A stretch of 64,000 nucleotides of DNA from Massilia phyllostachyos (GCF_021044825.1 NZ_JAJNOC010000004.1:186001-250000), one strand, 5' to 3'; shown: positions 1-10,258, numbered from the stretch's first letter. The notes: generated from the sequence alone by a model not told the origin. Program-made: numbers and translations.

Positions 1-2
1 AA

Positions 3-2903
3 ATGATGAAAGAAAAAGCCTTATCGCGTGCTGTCCGTATGTCCCTGCTGGTGGCCGGCCTCGGCGCCATCGCCCAGCCGGTCCTGGCCCAGGAAAAGAC
101 AGCCGTCGTCGAAGTGACCGGTACCCGCATCACCTCGCCCGGCATTACCTCCAACAGCCCGATCTCCTCGATCACCGCAGCGGAAATCCAGTCGACCCAG
201 CCGATCGCGGTCGAAGAATTCTTCAAGAACCTGCCGGCGGCCGCACCGTCCATCGGCCAGGGCACGAATAACGGCAGCGGCGGCGCCGCCACCATCGACC
301 TGCGCGGCCTCGGCTCGAACCGCTCGCTGGTGCTGATCAACGGCCGCCGCCTGGTGCCCTACAGCCTGGACGGCACCGTCGACACCAACTCGATCCCGCT
401 GGCCCTGCTGAACCGGGTCGACCTGGTCACCGGCGGCGCCTCGGTCGTGTACGGCGCCGACGCGGTGGCCGGCGTGGCCAACTTCACGCTCAAGCGCAAC
501 TTCACCGGCGTCGATATCAGCAGCACCTACGGCGCCACCGCCGACGAAAAGGACACCAAGCGCCGCCGCGTCGATCTGACCATGGGCGCCAACCTGGAAG
601 ACGGCCGCGGCAATGTGGTCCTGAGTATTGGCAAGACCAAGACCGATCCGCTGACCCAGGGCGAGCGCGACTTCGGCATCACCAGCCTGAACTCGGTCAG
701 CGGTCTGCCGTCCGGCTCGGCCACCACCGTGCCTTCGGGCTTCTCGGTGCCGGTCGGCCCAGGCGGCACCAGCACCCTGGCCGGCAACTGGCAGATCAAC
801 CCGACCACCGGCGCTCTGGTGCAACCGGCCGTGGCCTACAACACCAACCCGCCGAACTACTATGCAACCGGCCTCGAGCGCACCCAGGCGACCGCGCTCG
901 GCAACTACAAGATCAGCGACAACTTCGAGCTGTACACCGAACTGTTCTTCACCGACAGCACGGTGGCATCGGCGCTGGCCGAGACCGGCACCTTCGCCAA
1001 CACCTTCAATGTGCCGATCGGTAACCCGTACATCCCTGCGGCCGCGCGCCAGCAGATCTGCGACCGCCGCGGCATCCCAGCGTCCGCTTGCGTGGCCGGC
1101 AATGCGACGCTGGTGCCGATGACGGTCAATCGCCGCTTCACCGAACTCGGACCGCGCTATAACAACTTCGACAACAAGACCCTGCAGTACAACATCGGCC
1201 TGAAGGGCGACCTGGCAGGCGACTGGACCTACGACACCTACTACAGCCGCGGCACCGCCGAGCAGATCCAGACCCGCCAGAATTGGGGGTCGCTCGCCAA
1301 GGTCGGTCAGGCCTTGAACGCCCTGACCACTACCGCCTGCGTCAATCCGGCCAACGGCTGCGTGCCGCTGAACGTGTTCGGCGCCGCCGGCTCGATCACG
1401 CCGCAGCAGGCAGCCTTCATCAACCAGAGCGCCGTGCTGCGCCAGAAAGTCGAGCAGGACGTGTTCCTGGCCTCGATCAACGGCAACCTGGGCGAGACCT
1501 TCCGCAGTCCTTGGGCCGAAGATCCGATCGCGCTGTCGCTGCTGGGCGAGCGCCGCAAGGTCACCGCCGGCACCCAGTCCGACGCGGCCTCGCAGATCCA
1601 GGGCGAAGTGCTGGGCACCGGCGCGCCGACGCCTGACCGTAGCGGCAGCTTCACGCTGGAAGAATACGCCTACGAGATGTTCATTCCGCTGGTGAAGAAC
1701 AAGCCCTTCATCCAGTCCCTGAACATGGAGCTGGGCTATCGCACGACTTCCTTCGAAACCGCCGGCAAGAGCACCGACTATGGCAGCTGGAAGTTCGGCG
1801 GCGAATGGGCGCCGGTCAAGATGCTCCGCCTGCGCGGCATGGTGCAGAAGGCGACCCGCGCGCCGAACGTGAACGAGCTGTTCGCGCCGGCCGTTACCAG
1901 CCTGTCGAATCTGGCAACCGACCCTTGCCAGGGCGCCAACATCAACCGGGCCCAGGCGAATACCGCTGGCACGCTGTCGAACCTGTGCCGCCTGACCGGC
2001 GTGCCGCTCAGCGAGATCGGCAGCCTGCCGGTCCCGTCCTCGGGCCAGATCAATACCCTGGTCGGCGGCAACACCGCGCTCGGACCGGAATCGGCCAAGA
2101 CCCGCACCTTCGGCTTCGTGATCGAACCGTTGCCGCGCCTGGCCATCGCGGTCGACTACTACAAGATCGCCATCACGGATGCCGTCTCGCGTCCGTCCAG
2201 CGCCGACGTGATCGACCGCTGCTACAGCACGGCCTTCAATCCTGGCCTGGTGATGAACGAGGCTTGCGCGGTGATCGGCCGTAACCCGCTGAACGGCACC
2301 TTCAACGGCGTCGATTCGAAGGGCGTGGCGCGTCCACAGTCGAACCTGGGCCGCTTCAGCACCACCGGCGTCGACCTGAGCGTGAACTACCGCGTCAACT
2401 TCAGCCAGCTCGGCATGGATGCGCGCTACGGCAGCCTGGACCTGGGCCTGGGTGCGAACTTCGTCAACGAGTGGGAATACCAGGCAACCCCGAACGCGGT
2501 CAACCGCAATTGCCTGGGCTTCTACAGCGTGGCCTGTACCGAGATCAACGGCACCATCAACTACAAGCGCAAGTTCAATCAGCGCACCACCTGGAACATG
2601 GGCGCCTGGTCGGTCGGCTACAACTGGCGCTACACCAGCGCGCTGGTGGAAGAGCCGGGCGGCGCGACCTTCCTGCCGGCATTCTCGAGCATCCCTTCGT
2701 ATAACTACGTGGACCTGACCGCCAGCTGGAACGTGCTGAAGAACGTGCGCCTGACCGCGTCGGTGACCAACCTGACCGACAAGAAGCCGCCGATCGTTGG
2801 CGGCACCATCGGCAGCACCGGCACCAACAGCGGCAACACCTTCCCGCAGTACTACGATGCGATCGGCCGCTATGTGACCTTCGGCGCCTCGGTCAAGTTC
2901 TGA
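3..2903 (+). CDS. TonB-dependent outer-membrane receptor (966 aa)
   Basis: Outer-membrane beta-barrel receptor driven by TonB-ExbBD, importing a large or scarce substrate that the sequence does not identify. A signal peptide of about 29 residues ends at PVLA before QEKT. A TonB-box-like VVEVTGTRI follows near residues 35-43, then the plug (SNRSLVLINGRR, GGASVVYGADAVAGVANF), then the barrel with the late NLTDKKPP motif and a C-terminal Phe (ASVKF) as expected for BAM-inserted barrels. Two ATGs lie at positions 3 and 6; only two bases precede them, so promoter, RBS and a possible longer start cannot be judged. A strong terminator follows. Family certain, substrate unknown. Confidence 0.93.
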   Translation: MMKEKALSRAVRMSLLVAGLGAIAQPVLAQEKTAVVEVTGTRITSPGITSNSPISSITAAEIQSTQPIAVEEFFKNLPAAAPSIGQGTNNGSGGAATIDLRGLGSNRSLVLINGRRLVPYSLDGTVDTNSIPLALLNRVDLVTGGASVVYGADAVAGVANFTLKRNFTGVDISSTYGATADEKDTKRRRVDLTMGANLEDGRGNVVLSIGKTKTDPLTQGERDFGITSLNSVSGLPSGSATTVPSGFSVPVGPGGTSTLAGNWQINPTTGALVQPAVAYNTNPPNYYATGLERTQATALGNYKISDNFELYTELFFTDSTVASALAETGTFANTFNVPIGNPYIPAAARQQICDRRGIPASACVAGNATLVPMTVNRRFTELGPRYNNFDNKTLQYNIGLKGDLAGDWTYDTYYSRGTAEQIQTRQNWGSLAKVGQALNALTTTACVNPANGCVPLNVFGAAGSITPQQAAFINQSAVLRQKVEQDVFLASINGNLGETFRSPWAEDPIALSLLGERRKVTAGTQSDAASQIQGEVLGTGAPTPDRSGSFTLEEYAYEMFIPLVKNKPFIQSLNMELGYRTTSFETAGKSTDYGSWKFGGEWAPVKMLRLRGMVQKATRAPNVNELFAPAVTSLSNLATDPCQGANINRAQANTAGTLSNLCRLTGVPLSEIGSLPVPSSGQINTLVGGNTALGPESAKTRTFGFVIEPLPRLAIAVDYYKIAITDAVSRPSSADVIDRCYSTAFNPGLVMNEACAVIGRNPLNGTFNGVDSKGVARPQSNLGRFSTTGVDLSVNYRVNFSQLGMDARYGSLDLGLGANFVNEWEYQATPNAVNRNCLGFYSVACTEINGTINYKRKFNQRTTWNMGAWSVGYNWRYTSALVEEPGGATFLPAFSSIPSYNYVDLTASWNVLKNVRLTASVTNLTDKKPPIVGGTIGSTGTNSGNTFPQYYDAIGRYVTFGASVKF

Positions 2904-2931
2904 TGTCCTGAGTTTCACGCTGTATGTTCTG

Positions 2932-2959
2932 CCCGGCGCGCAAGCGCCGGGTTTTTTTT
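2932..2959 (+). terminator. Intrinsic terminator of the first TonB receptor
   Basis: Perfect 8-bp GC stem, CCCGGCGC (2932-2939) with GCGCCGGG (2944-2951), closed by a GCAA (GNRA) tetraloop and followed by eight T (2952-2959). It lies 29 nt after the receptor stop codon. Confidence 0.93.
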
Positions 2960-3089
2960 CGCCCAAATCCCGTTATGTTCTTATATAGAGGGCTGACGGT
3001 TTCAGCCCCGGCCGGACGGCTCTGGTAAAATAACGGGCTACGGCCAGCAGCATCGCCACCGCTTTCCAATCATCGACTCTCCGTCACCC

Positions 3090-5087
3090 ATGAAATCTAC
3101 CCAAACCACCACCCTGATGGCCAACGCGATCCGCGCGCTGGCGATGGACGCCGTCCAGAAGGCGAATTCCGGCCACCCTGGCATGCCGATGGGCATGGCC
3201 GAGATCGGCGTCGCGCTGTGGGACAAGCACTATCGCCACAACCCGGCCAATCCGGGCTGGTTCAACCGCGACCGCTTCCTGCTGTCGAACGGCCACGGTT
3301 CGATGCTGCACTACGCGATGCTGCACCTGGCCGGCTACGACCTCTCCATGGACGACCTGCGCGACTTCCGCCAGCTGCACTCGAAGACCGCCGGCCACCC
3401 GGAAGTCGGCATCACCCCGGGCGTGGAAACCACCACCGGCCCGCTGGGCCAGGGCATCGCCAACTCGGTCGGCATGGCGCTGTCGGAGTGGCTGCTGGGC
3501 TATGAATTCAACCGTCCGGGCTACGACGTGGTGGATCACTACACCTACGCCTTCCTGGGCGACGGCTGCCTGATGGAAGGCATCTCGCACGAAGTGGCGT
3601 CGCTGGCCGGCACCCTGCGCCTGAACAAGCTGATCTGGCTGTACGACGACAACGGCATCTCGATCGACGGCCGCGTCGAAGGCTGGTTTACCGACGACAC
3701 CCGCAAGCGCTTCGAAGCCTACGGCTGGAACGTCATCGGCCAGATCGACGGCCACAATGTCGCCACGATTTCGGAAGCGATCGAACAGGCCAAGAAGTCG
3801 GACCGTCCAACCCTGATCTGCTGCAAGACCATCATCGGCAAGGGCGCCCCGAACCTGGAAGGCGGAGATAAAGTCCACGGCGCTCCGCTGGGCGACAAGG
3901 AAATCGCGGCCGTGCGCCAGCACCTGCTGTGGGACCCGATCCCGTTCGACATCCCGGGCGAGATCTACGAAGCCTGGGACGCGAAGGAACGCGGCGCCGC
4001 CTTCGAAGCCGAGTGGAACGCGAAATTCGCCGAATACCGCGGCGCCCACCCCGAGCTGGCCGCCGAGTTCGAACGCCGCATGAAGGGCGAGCTGCCGGGC
4101 AATTTCCAGCAAGTGCTGGACGCCGCCATCGCTTCCTGCGTCGAGAAGAAGGAAACCATCGCCACCCGCAAGGCGTCGCAGAACGCGATCCAGGCCCTGG
4201 CTCCGGCGCTGCCGGAATTCCTGGGCGGCTCGGCCGACCTGACCGGCTCGAACCTGACCAACTGGAAGGAATCGGTCGCGGTGCGTTCGGGCATTCCGGG
4301 CAACCACATCAACTACGGCGTGCGCGAATTCGGCATGGCCGCGATCCAGAACGGCGTGGCCCTGCACGGCGGTTTCATTCCCTTCGGCGCGACCTTCCTG
4401 ACCTTCTCGGACTACAGCCGCAATGCCCTGCGCATGGCCGCGCTGATGAAGATCCGCTCGCTGTTCGTGTTCACCCACGACTCGATCGGCCTGGGCGAAG
4501 ACGGCCCGACCCACCAGTCGATCGAGCACGTCTCGTCGCTGCGCCTGATCCCGAACCTGGACAACTGGCGTCCGTGCGACACCGTCGAATCGGCCGTGGC
4601 ATGGGGCGCGGCGGTGCAGCGCAAGGATGGCCCGTCGACCCTGATTTTCTCGCGCCAGAACCTGCCGTACATGGAACGCGAGGCCGCCACGGTGTCTAAC
4701 GTTGCGAAGGGCGGCTACGTGCTGCGCGACGCGCCTGAGGCCAAAGTGATCCTGATCGCCACCGGTTCGGAAGTCGAACTCGCCATGAAAGCCGCCGATG
4801 CGCTGGCAGGCGAGGGTGTCCCGGCACGTGTCGTCTCGATGCCGTCGACCGACGTGTTCGAGCGCCAGAGCGCGGAATACAAGGCGAGCGTGCTGACCCG
4901 TGGTGTGCCGCGCGTCGCCATCGAAGCCGGCGTGACCGACTTCTGGTACAAGTACGTGGGCCTGGAAGGCGCCGTGGTCGGCATCGACACCTTCGGCGAA
5001 TCGGCGCCGGCGCCGGTGCTGTTCAAGCACTTCGGCTTCACCGTCGAGAACGTCGTGGCCAAGGCCAAGGGCGTGATCGGCGCGTAA
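3090..5087 (+). CDS. tkt: Transketolase
   Basis: Cytoplasmic thiamine-diphosphate enzyme moving two-carbon ketol units between sugar phosphates in the pentose phosphate pathway. The 665-aa product has the normal length. Seen: [10 protein letters not shown] near residue 28, [14 protein letters not shown] near 117, the ThDP/Mg-binding GDGCLMEG at 157-164, and the pyrimidine-domain signature [12 protein letters not shown] in the second half. The ATG at 3090 opens the conserved N-terminus; no clear Shine-Dalgarno precedes it. A TAAAAT preceded by TGG (3023-3031) could be the -10 element. gapA follows 81 nt downstream, a common betaproteobacterial order (tkt-gapA), with a weak hairpin between. Confidence 0.98.
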   Translation: MKSTQTTTLMANAIRALAMDAVQKANSGHPGMPMGMAEIGVALWDKHYRHNPANPGWFNRDRFLLSNGHGSMLHYAMLHLAGYDLSMDDLRDFRQLHSKTAGHPEVGITPGVETTTGPLGQGIANSVGMALSEWLLGYEFNRPGYDVVDHYTYAFLGDGCLMEGISHEVASLAGTLRLNKLIWLYDDNGISIDGRVEGWFTDDTRKRFEAYGWNVIGQIDGHNVATISEAIEQAKKSDRPTLICCKTIIGKGAPNLEGGDKVHGAPLGDKEIAAVRQHLLWDPIPFDIPGEIYEAWDAKERGAAFEAEWNAKFAEYRGAHPELAAEFERRMKGELPGNFQQVLDAAIASCVEKKETIATRKASQNAIQALAPALPEFLGGSADLTGSNLTNWKESVAVRSGIPGNHINYGVREFGMAAIQNGVALHGGFIPFGATFLTFSDYSRNALRMAALMKIRSLFVFTHDSIGLGEDGPTHQSIEHVSSLRLIPNLDNWRPCDTVESAVAWGAAVQRKDGPSTLIFSRQNLPYMEREAATVSNVAKGGYVLRDAPEAKVILIATGSEVELAMKAADALAGEGVPARVVSMPSTDVFERQSAEYKASVLTRGVPRVAIEAGVTDFWYKYVGLEGAVVGIDTFGESAPAPVLFKHFGFTVENVVAKAKGVIGA

Positions 5088-5095
5088 GTTTCATC

Positions 5096-5124
5096 ACGGG
5101 CTGCTTCGACGAGGCGGCCCGTTT
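5096..5124 (+). terminator. Weak hairpin after tkt, possible terminator
   Basis: ACGGGCTGC (5096-5104) pairs with GCGGCCCGT (5114-5122), including one G-U pair, around a 9-nt loop, but only three T follow. It may partly separate tkt from gapA or simply be a processing or pause site. Confidence 0.45.
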
Positions 5125-5168
5125 CGTATGCGTGATAATAAAAGTTTCTTTCTAATCAGGAGCAAAGC

Positions 5169-6179
5169 ATGACGATCAAAGTTGCAATCAACGGTTATGG
5201 CCGCATCGGCCGCAACATCCTGCGCGCCTTCTACGAAGGCGGCAAGAAGCAAGACATCCAGATCGTGGCGATCAACGACCTCGGCAACGCCGAATCGAAC
5301 GCCCACCTGACCCGCTACGACACCGCGCATGGCAAGTTCCCGGGCACCGTCTCGGTCGAGGGCGACAACATGATCGTCAACGGCGACAAGATCCGCGTGT
5401 TCGCGCAGCGCAACCCGGCCGAGATCCCATGGGGCGAGCTCGGCGTCGATGTCGTCCTCGAATGCACCGGCTTCTTCACCACCAAGGAAAAGGCCTCGGC
5501 CCACCTGAAGGGCGGCGCCAAGAAGGTCATCATCTCGGCCCCGGGCGGCAAGGACGTCGACGCGACCATCGTGTTCGGGGTTAACCAGGACGTGCTCAAG
5601 AGCTCGGATACTGTCATTTCGAACGCATCCTGCACCACCAACTGCCTGGCCCCGCTGGTCAAGCCGCTGAACGAAGCCATCGGCCTGGAAACCGGCCTGA
5701 TGACCACCGTGCACGCCTACACCAACGACCAGGTGCTGACCGACGTGATGCACGAAGACCTGCGCCGCGCCCGTTCGGCCACCCAGTCGATGATCCCGAC
5801 CAAGACCGGCGCCGCCGCCGCGGTCGGCCTGGTGCTGCCGGAACTGAACGGCAAGCTGGACGGCTTCGCGATCCGCGTGCCGACCATCAACGTGTCGATC
5901 GTGGATCTCTCCTTCATCGCCAAGCGCGACACCACCGTCGATGAAGTCAACCAGATCATGAAGGCCGCGTCGGAAGGCGCCCTGAAGGGCATCCTGACCT
6001 ACAACACCGACCCGCTGGTCTCGGTCGACTTCAACCACAACCCGGCATCGTCGAACTTCGACGCGACGCTGACCAAGGTCTCGGGCCGCCTGGTGAAGGT
6101 GTCGTCGTGGTACGACAACGAGTGGGGCTTCTCGAACCGCATGCTGGACACCACCGTGGCGCTGATGAACGCGAAGTAA
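5169..6179 (+). CDS. gapA: Glyceraldehyde-3-phosphate dehydrogenase, type I
   Basis: Catalyses phosphorylating oxidation of glyceraldehyde 3-phosphate in glycolysis and the reverse step in gluconeogenesis. The 336-aa protein has the Rossmann motif GYGRIGR (residues 9-15), N36-D37 at the end of the second strand (typical of NAD preference), and [12 protein letters not shown] with catalytic Cys155. The start at 5169 is supported by AGGAG six nt upstream. A TGATAAT at 5133-5139 may be a -10 for separate transcription from tkt, but no convincing -35 was found. A strong terminator follows. Confidence 0.98.
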   Translation: MTIKVAINGYGRIGRNILRAFYEGGKKQDIQIVAINDLGNAESNAHLTRYDTAHGKFPGTVSVEGDNMIVNGDKIRVFAQRNPAEIPWGELGVDVVLECTGFFTTKEKASAHLKGGAKKVIISAPGGKDVDATIVFGVNQDVLKSSDTVISNASCTTNCLAPLVKPLNEAIGLETGLMTTVHAYTNDQVLTDVMHEDLRRARSATQSMIPTKTGAAAAVGLVLPELNGKLDGFAIRVPTINVSIVDLSFIAKRDTTVDEVNQIMKAASEGALKGILTYNTDPLVSVDFNHNPASSNFDATLTKVSGRLVKVSSWYDNEWGFSNRMLDTTVALMNAK

Positions 6180-6201
6180 TTCGCTGCACACCGACAGAAA
6201 A

Positions 6202-6229
6202 CCCGGCGTTTGCGCGCCGGGTTTTTTTT
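6202..6229 (+). terminator. Terminator between convergent gapA and map
   Basis: CCCGGCG (6202-6208) pairs with CGCCGGG (6215-6221) over a 6-nt loop, then eight T (6222-6229). Four A on the left side (6198-6201) give it a weaker activity for the minus-strand map transcript too. Confidence 0.92.
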
Positions 6230-6245
6230 CGCCATGCGGCTGATG

Positions 6246-7013
6246 TTATTTGTCGTGGCTGCCGGGGGTGAGGATTTCGAAGCCGTGCGCGGTCACCGCG
6301 ATCATGTGCTCCCACTGGGCCGACAGCGATTTGTCGGCCGTCACCACGGTCCAGCCGTCGTCCAGTTGATCGACGTCCGGCCCGCCCAGGTTGATCATCG
6401 GCTCCACCGTGAAGGTCATGCCTTCCTTGAGCAGCAGCCCGGTGTTCGGGCGGCCGTAGTGCAGCACCTGCGGATCCTCGTGATAGACGCGGCCGATGCC
6501 GTGGCCGCAGTAGTCGCGCACCACCGAATAGCCGGCGCTTTCCGCCAGTTTCTGGATCGCGTGGCCGACGTCGCCCAGGCGCGCGCCCGGCTTCACCACG
6601 CGGATGCCGGCCATCATGGCCTTGTACGTCGTCTCGACCAGCTTCTTCGCTTCGGGCGAGGGCGTGCCGGCGTAGTACATGCGGCTGGTGTCGCCGTGCC
6701 AGCCATCCTTGATCACGGTAACGTCGATGTTGACGATGTCGCCGTCCTTCAGCACGTCCTGCTCGCTCGGGATGCCGTGGCAGACCACGCCGTTGATCGA
6801 GGTGCACAGGGTCTTCGGGAAGCCGTGGTAGCCGACGTTGGCCGGCGTCGCCTTCTGCACCTTGCGGATGAATTCGTTGCAGCGGCGGTCGAGTTCCTCG
6901 GTGCTGACGCCCGGGACCACGTATTCGCCGATCATCTCCAGCACGTCGGAGGCCAGGCGGCCCGCGATGCGCATCTTGTCGATGTCCTTCTGATTCTTGA
7001 GTTTGATTGCCAT
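6246..7013 (-). CDS. map: Methionine aminopeptidase, type I
   Basis: Removes the initiator methionine from new proteins. The 255-aa product begins MAIKLKNQKDIDKMR, matching the usual N-terminus; the frame stays open upstream but runs through the spacer and the end of the neighbouring receptor, so the ATG at 7013 is the credible start. The five metal ligands of the pita-bread fold are visible: two Asp in NIDVTVIKDGWHGDTSRMY, His in CGHGIGRVYHE, Glu in TVEPMINLGG and Glu in WEHMIAVT. It stands alone here, not next to rpsB/tsf as in some bacteria; it converges on gapA. Confidence 0.97.
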   Translation of the reverse strand: MAIKLKNQKDIDKMRIAGRLASDVLEMIGEYVVPGVSTEELDRRCNEFIRKVQKATPANVGYHGFPKTLCTSINGVVCHGIPSEQDVLKDGDIVNIDVTVIKDGWHGDTSRMYYAGTPSPEAKKLVETTYKAMMAGIRVVKPGARLGDVGHAIQKLAESAGYSVVRDYCGHGIGRVYHEDPQVLHYGRPNTGLLLKEGMTFTVEPMINLGGPDVDQLDDGWTVVTADKSLSAQWEHMIAVTAHGFEILTPGSHDK

Positions 7014-7083
7014 GCCTGTCCGTTCTGGATTGCCGCGCGCGGAAAAACGCGCAAAGCGAGATGATACCCTTCCGGCCCGCAGA

Positions 7084-7116
7084 AAAGAAAAAGCCCACCC
7101 GCAAAAGCAGGTGGGC
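7084..7116 (-). terminator. Terminator of the second TonB receptor
   Basis: On the minus strand GCCCACCTGC-TTTT-GCGGGTGGGC (7116-7093, one mismatch in ten pairs) is followed by a T-rich tract (7092-7083). It starts 26 nt after the receptor stop at 7142. Confidence 0.88.
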
Positions 7117-7141
7117 CGGGCGCACGACCAGGACGGCGTGA

Positions 7142-10036
7142 TCAGAAGGCCTGGTTGTAGCGCATGTAGATAAAGCGGTCGATCGGCAGGTCCGGGTTGA
7201 CGGCCGAGGCCGAGGACGGTCCGCCGTTGTTGCCCGAGGCGCTGTAGTTGATCAGCGGCTTCTTGTCGAAGATGTTGTTGGCGCCGACCAGCAGCTTGGC
7301 GTTCCACGGCAGCGCGTAGCCGACCGACAGGTCGCCGAACCACATCTCCTTGGCGCGGGTATAGCCGGTGCCCCAGTAGGTCTTCACGGTCGGATTCGAG
7401 CACTCGACCGCCGGCGCCACGGTCCAGCAGCGGTTCTTCTGGCTGCTGAAGAAGCGCGTGATGAAGGTGGCGCTCCAGTTGCCCTGGGTCCAGTCCAGGG
7501 TCAGGTTCGACTTCACGCGGAAGTAGTTCCACTGGCCGGCATACTCGATCCAGTCCGCGGTCGGGGTCGCCTTTTCCTTGAAGGAATCGAGGTAGGAGGT
7601 TTCGCTGCGCACGCTGAACTGGCCGAAGCGGGTGCGCGGCAGGCGGTAGGACACGGCGACATCCAGGCCCTCGGTCTCGGTCAGGCCGCGGTTGGCGTTG
7701 CCGATCGCCAGGTTGACGATCTGGCCCGTCACCGGATTACGCTGGATCAGGTCGCAGAACGAGTCGACGGCGTTGATGTAGCACTCGCGCACGGTGTCGG
7801 TCGCGTTGATCGCCGCGATGCGGTTGGCGATGCGGATGTTGTACCAGTCGACCGACAGCGACAGGCCCGGCACCTGCGACGGGCTGATCACGAAGCCGAG
7901 GGTGCGGGTGGTCGCGGTTTCCGGCTGCAGCGCCAGGTTGCCGGCGCCGGTGATGAACGGGGTCGGGGTCTGGCCGCCGCCCGAGCCGACGAAGTCGCCA
8001 GCCTGGTTGCGCTGGCGGAAGCCGGCCGGCACGCCGAGCGAGGCGCAGCGCGCGGCCACGGCCGGGTTCACGCGCGCTTCGCCGAACTGGCTGTCGCAGG
8101 CGTCGAGGTAGCTGGCGAAGGTCTGCGAGCCGCCGCCGAAGGTGTCGCCCAGGGTCGGGGCGCGGAAGCCCTCGGCCCAGGTGCCGCGGATCAGGGCGTC
8201 GCGGATCGGCTTCCACATCACGCTGGCCTTGCTGTTGGTGGTCGAGCCAAAGTTCGAATAGTCCGAGTAGCGCGAGGCCAGGTTGATGCCCAGCGAATCG
8301 ACCAGCGGGAGCGACTTGAGCAGCGGGACATTGGCTTCCAGGTAGGCTTCGCGCACGGTGTAGCGGCCGAAGGTGGCGTTGCCCGCCAGGCTGCTCGAGA
8401 AGCCGGACTGTTCGAACTGGCCCGGCAGGTCGTTGCCGCGCACCTCGCGGTATTCGAGGCCCCCGGCAATGCCGACCGCGCCGGCCGGCAGGCTGAACAG
8501 TTCGCCGGAGAGGTCGGCGGTAGCGCTGTTGACGGTCGAGGCGTAGGTGGCCTGGGCCAGCGACATCACGTATTCCAGCGCTTGCGGGGTGCTGGCCGAA
8601 GGGCCGCCCAGGATGTTCCAGGGCACGCACTGGGCCAGCGGAATCGGGGCGGCGGCGGTGCCGCACTGGACCTGGCCCTGGGCGTTCAGGAAGGAGGGGC
8701 CGAGGGCGCGCTTCAGGTTGACCAGGTTGAGGTCGCCGCGGCCGGTGACGGTGCCGTCGATCTTGCTGTGGTTGTAGCCGACGCTCCAGTTCCACGGCAG
8801 GTTGCGCAGGTTGAACTCGCCTTCGATCGCGGCGTCGATGTGCAGGGTGCGGTTGTCGTTGTCGGTCGAGCGCGGCACTTCGATGGTGCGGCGGCTGAAG
8901 TAGAGGTCCTGCGGCGTGCCGGGGTTGCCGGTCGAGAAGCTGCCGTAGGGGTTGTAGTAGCTGTTGCGGTCGATGTAGACCGGATAGGTCGACTGCGACA
9001 GGCTGTTCAGCGGGTAGCCGGCGATCTGGCGCGAGGACTTGCGGTCGGCGTACATCGCGGTGGTCCGGAAGCGCATGTCGGCCGGCAGCGCGATCTCGCC
9101 CTTGACGAAGATCGAGGTCAGCTTGGTCGGCGACTGGAACATCATCTGCGAGGTCGAGTTGAACAGGTCGTCCGTCACGGTGCCGGCGTAGCGGTGGTAG
9201 TTGGCCGGGTTGCGCGAATCGGCGCCGGTGCCGTCGCCGGTGGGGCCGCCGGTATGGTTCAGGATCTGGTCGAAGCCGCCGGCCAGGGCGCCGCCGGTAC
9301 GCGGATCGACCGGCTGGATCCGGCCCCAGGGGCCGCCGCCGAAGCCGCTGGTCGGGTGCAGCGGGCCGTAGGGGGTGGCGGTGACGTCGCGGTCGCGCGC
9401 CCACACGGCGCCCTGTTCGCTGTAGGTCAGGCCGAACACCAGCGAAGCCTTTTCGCCGCCGGCGCCATAGGTGAGCGAGTAATCCTTGGTGGTGCCGTCG
9501 TGCTTGTCGTTCTGGCCGACGTAGGCGCTGGCCTGGCCGCCTTCCACGTTCTTCCGGAGGATGATGTTGATCACGCCGGCGATCGCGTCCGAGCCGTAGA
9601 TCGAGGAGGCGCCGTCCTTGAGCACCTCGATGCGCTCGATCAGGGCCGAGGGCACGGTCGACAGGTCGGTGTAGCCGTTGATGCTCGCAGTCCAGCGCTT
9701 GCCGTCGACCAGCACCAGCAGGCGCTGGGTGCCGAGGTAGCGCATGTTGACGAACTGGCCGCCCTGTTCGCGGCTGGCGCCGAGCACGTTGCCGCGGCTG
9801 AGGGCCGGCGCGCCGGACGAGGTCAGGTTGTTGATGATGTCGCCGACGGTGACGAGACCGCTTTTCTGGATCTGCTCCTGGCTGACCACCTGGACCGGCT
9901 GGGCGGTCTCGATGTCGACCTGGCGGATGCGCGAACCGGTGACTTCGACGCGCTGCAGGCTGGTTTCCTGCGCCAGCACGGTCATCGAGTGCAGCGCGAT
10001 GGCGACTGCGAGGGCGATCTTGGTACGTTGTTGCAT
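7142..10036 (-). CDS. TonB-dependent outer-membrane receptor (964 aa)
   Basis: Ligand-gated outer-membrane channel powered by TonB. A 22-residue signal peptide ends TVLA before QETSLQRVEVTGSRIR, which holds the TonB-box-like segment. The plug contains GTQRLLVLVDGKR and KDGASSIYGSDAIAGVINIILRK; the barrel carries the late NNIFDKKPL motif and ends in the aromatic YNQAF. GGAGA lies 8 nt before the ATG at 10036. It follows glnE on the same strand but after a 222-bp spacer with its own promoter-like and dyad elements, so it is probably transcribed and regulated alone. Substrate not deducible. Confidence 0.94.
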   Translation of the reverse strand: MQQRTKIALAVAIALHSMTVLAQETSLQRVEVTGSRIRQVDIETAQPVQVVSQEQIQKSGLVTVGDIINNLTSSGAPALSRGNVLGASREQGGQFVNMRYLGTQRLLVLVDGKRWTASINGYTDLSTVPSALIERIEVLKDGASSIYGSDAIAGVINIILRKNVEGGQASAYVGQNDKHDGTTKDYSLTYGAGGEKASLVFGLTYSEQGAVWARDRDVTATPYGPLHPTSGFGGGPWGRIQPVDPRTGGALAGGFDQILNHTGGPTGDGTGADSRNPANYHRYAGTVTDDLFNSTSQMMFQSPTKLTSIFVKGEIALPADMRFRTTAMYADRKSSRQIAGYPLNSLSQSTYPVYIDRNSYYNPYGSFSTGNPGTPQDLYFSRRTIEVPRSTDNDNRTLHIDAAIEGEFNLRNLPWNWSVGYNHSKIDGTVTGRGDLNLVNLKRALGPSFLNAQGQVQCGTAAAPIPLAQCVPWNILGGPSASTPQALEYVMSLAQATYASTVNSATADLSGELFSLPAGAVGIAGGLEYREVRGNDLPGQFEQSGFSSSLAGNATFGRYTVREAYLEANVPLLKSLPLVDSLGINLASRYSDYSNFGSTTNSKASVMWKPIRDALIRGTWAEGFRAPTLGDTFGGGSQTFASYLDACDSQFGEARVNPAVAARCASLGVPAGFRQRNQAGDFVGSGGGQTPTPFITGAGNLALQPETATTRTLGFVISPSQVPGLSLSVDWYNIRIANRIAAINATDTVRECYINAVDSFCDLIQRNPVTGQIVNLAIGNANRGLTETEGLDVAVSYRLPRTRFGQFSVRSETSYLDSFKEKATPTADWIEYAGQWNYFRVKSNLTLDWTQGNWSATFITRFFSSQKNRCWTVAPAVECSNPTVKTYWGTGYTRAKEMWFGDLSVGYALPWNAKLLVGANNIFDKKPLINYSASGNNGGPSSASAVNPDLPIDRFIYMRYNQAF

Positions 10037-10138
10037 GTGTTCTCCATCGTTGGCCCCTGGTTTGGGGCTTGGGTTTTAGAGGTACAACATGTGCATGCGT
10101 ACGCTGCCTTGTGAGCAGTGTCCGCCGTCAACACCGTA

Positions 10139-10171
10139 CATATAGGATCATTCCACGTGAAATTGTGTCAA
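10139..10171 (-). promoter_or_regulatory. Candidate promoter of the 964-aa TonB receptor
   Basis: On the minus strand a perfect TTGACA (10171-10166) is followed 21 nt later by TATATG (10144-10139); other -10 registers in the ATCCTATATG stretch are possible. The perfect -35 and the AT-rich setting are persuasive; the long spacer is not. Confidence 0.4.
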
Positions 10172-10192
10172 TAATGTGACGAGAATTTTCAT

Positions 10193-10221
10193 AAAAAAAC
10201 AACTTTGTGAACGGAATTCAC
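10193..10221 (-). terminator. Possible weak terminator of glnE
   Basis: On the minus strand GTGAA-TTCCG-TTCAC (10221-10207) is followed, after seven nt, by seven T (10199-10193). The stem is short and the T-run displaced, so activity is uncertain. Confidence 0.3.
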
Positions 10222-10223
10222 TC

Positions 10224-10243
10224 GTAAATACCACAGTATTTAC
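10224..10243. promoter_or_regulatory. Perfect 8-4-8 AT-rich inverted repeat, operator candidate
   Basis: GTAAATAC (10224-10231), spacer CACA, GTATTTAC (10236-10243). It lies 16 nt after the glnE stop and about 55 bp upstream of the TTGACA assigned to the TonB receptor. The AT-rich arms would make a weak RNA hairpin without an adjacent T-run, which favours a protein-binding site. Confidence 0.5.
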
Positions 10244-10258
10244 AATGTTGTTATTTGT

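Noticed and set aside
21..2966. Open frame of 981 codons antisense to the first TonB receptor
   Set aside because: Same coding-shadow effect; low-complexity Arg/Ala/Gly/Val composition and it starts within the terminator hairpin.
6246..7532. 428-codon version of map extended into the neighbouring receptor
   Set aside because: The added 173 residues come from the wrong frame of the TonB receptor and its terminator; the family N-terminus begins at 7013.
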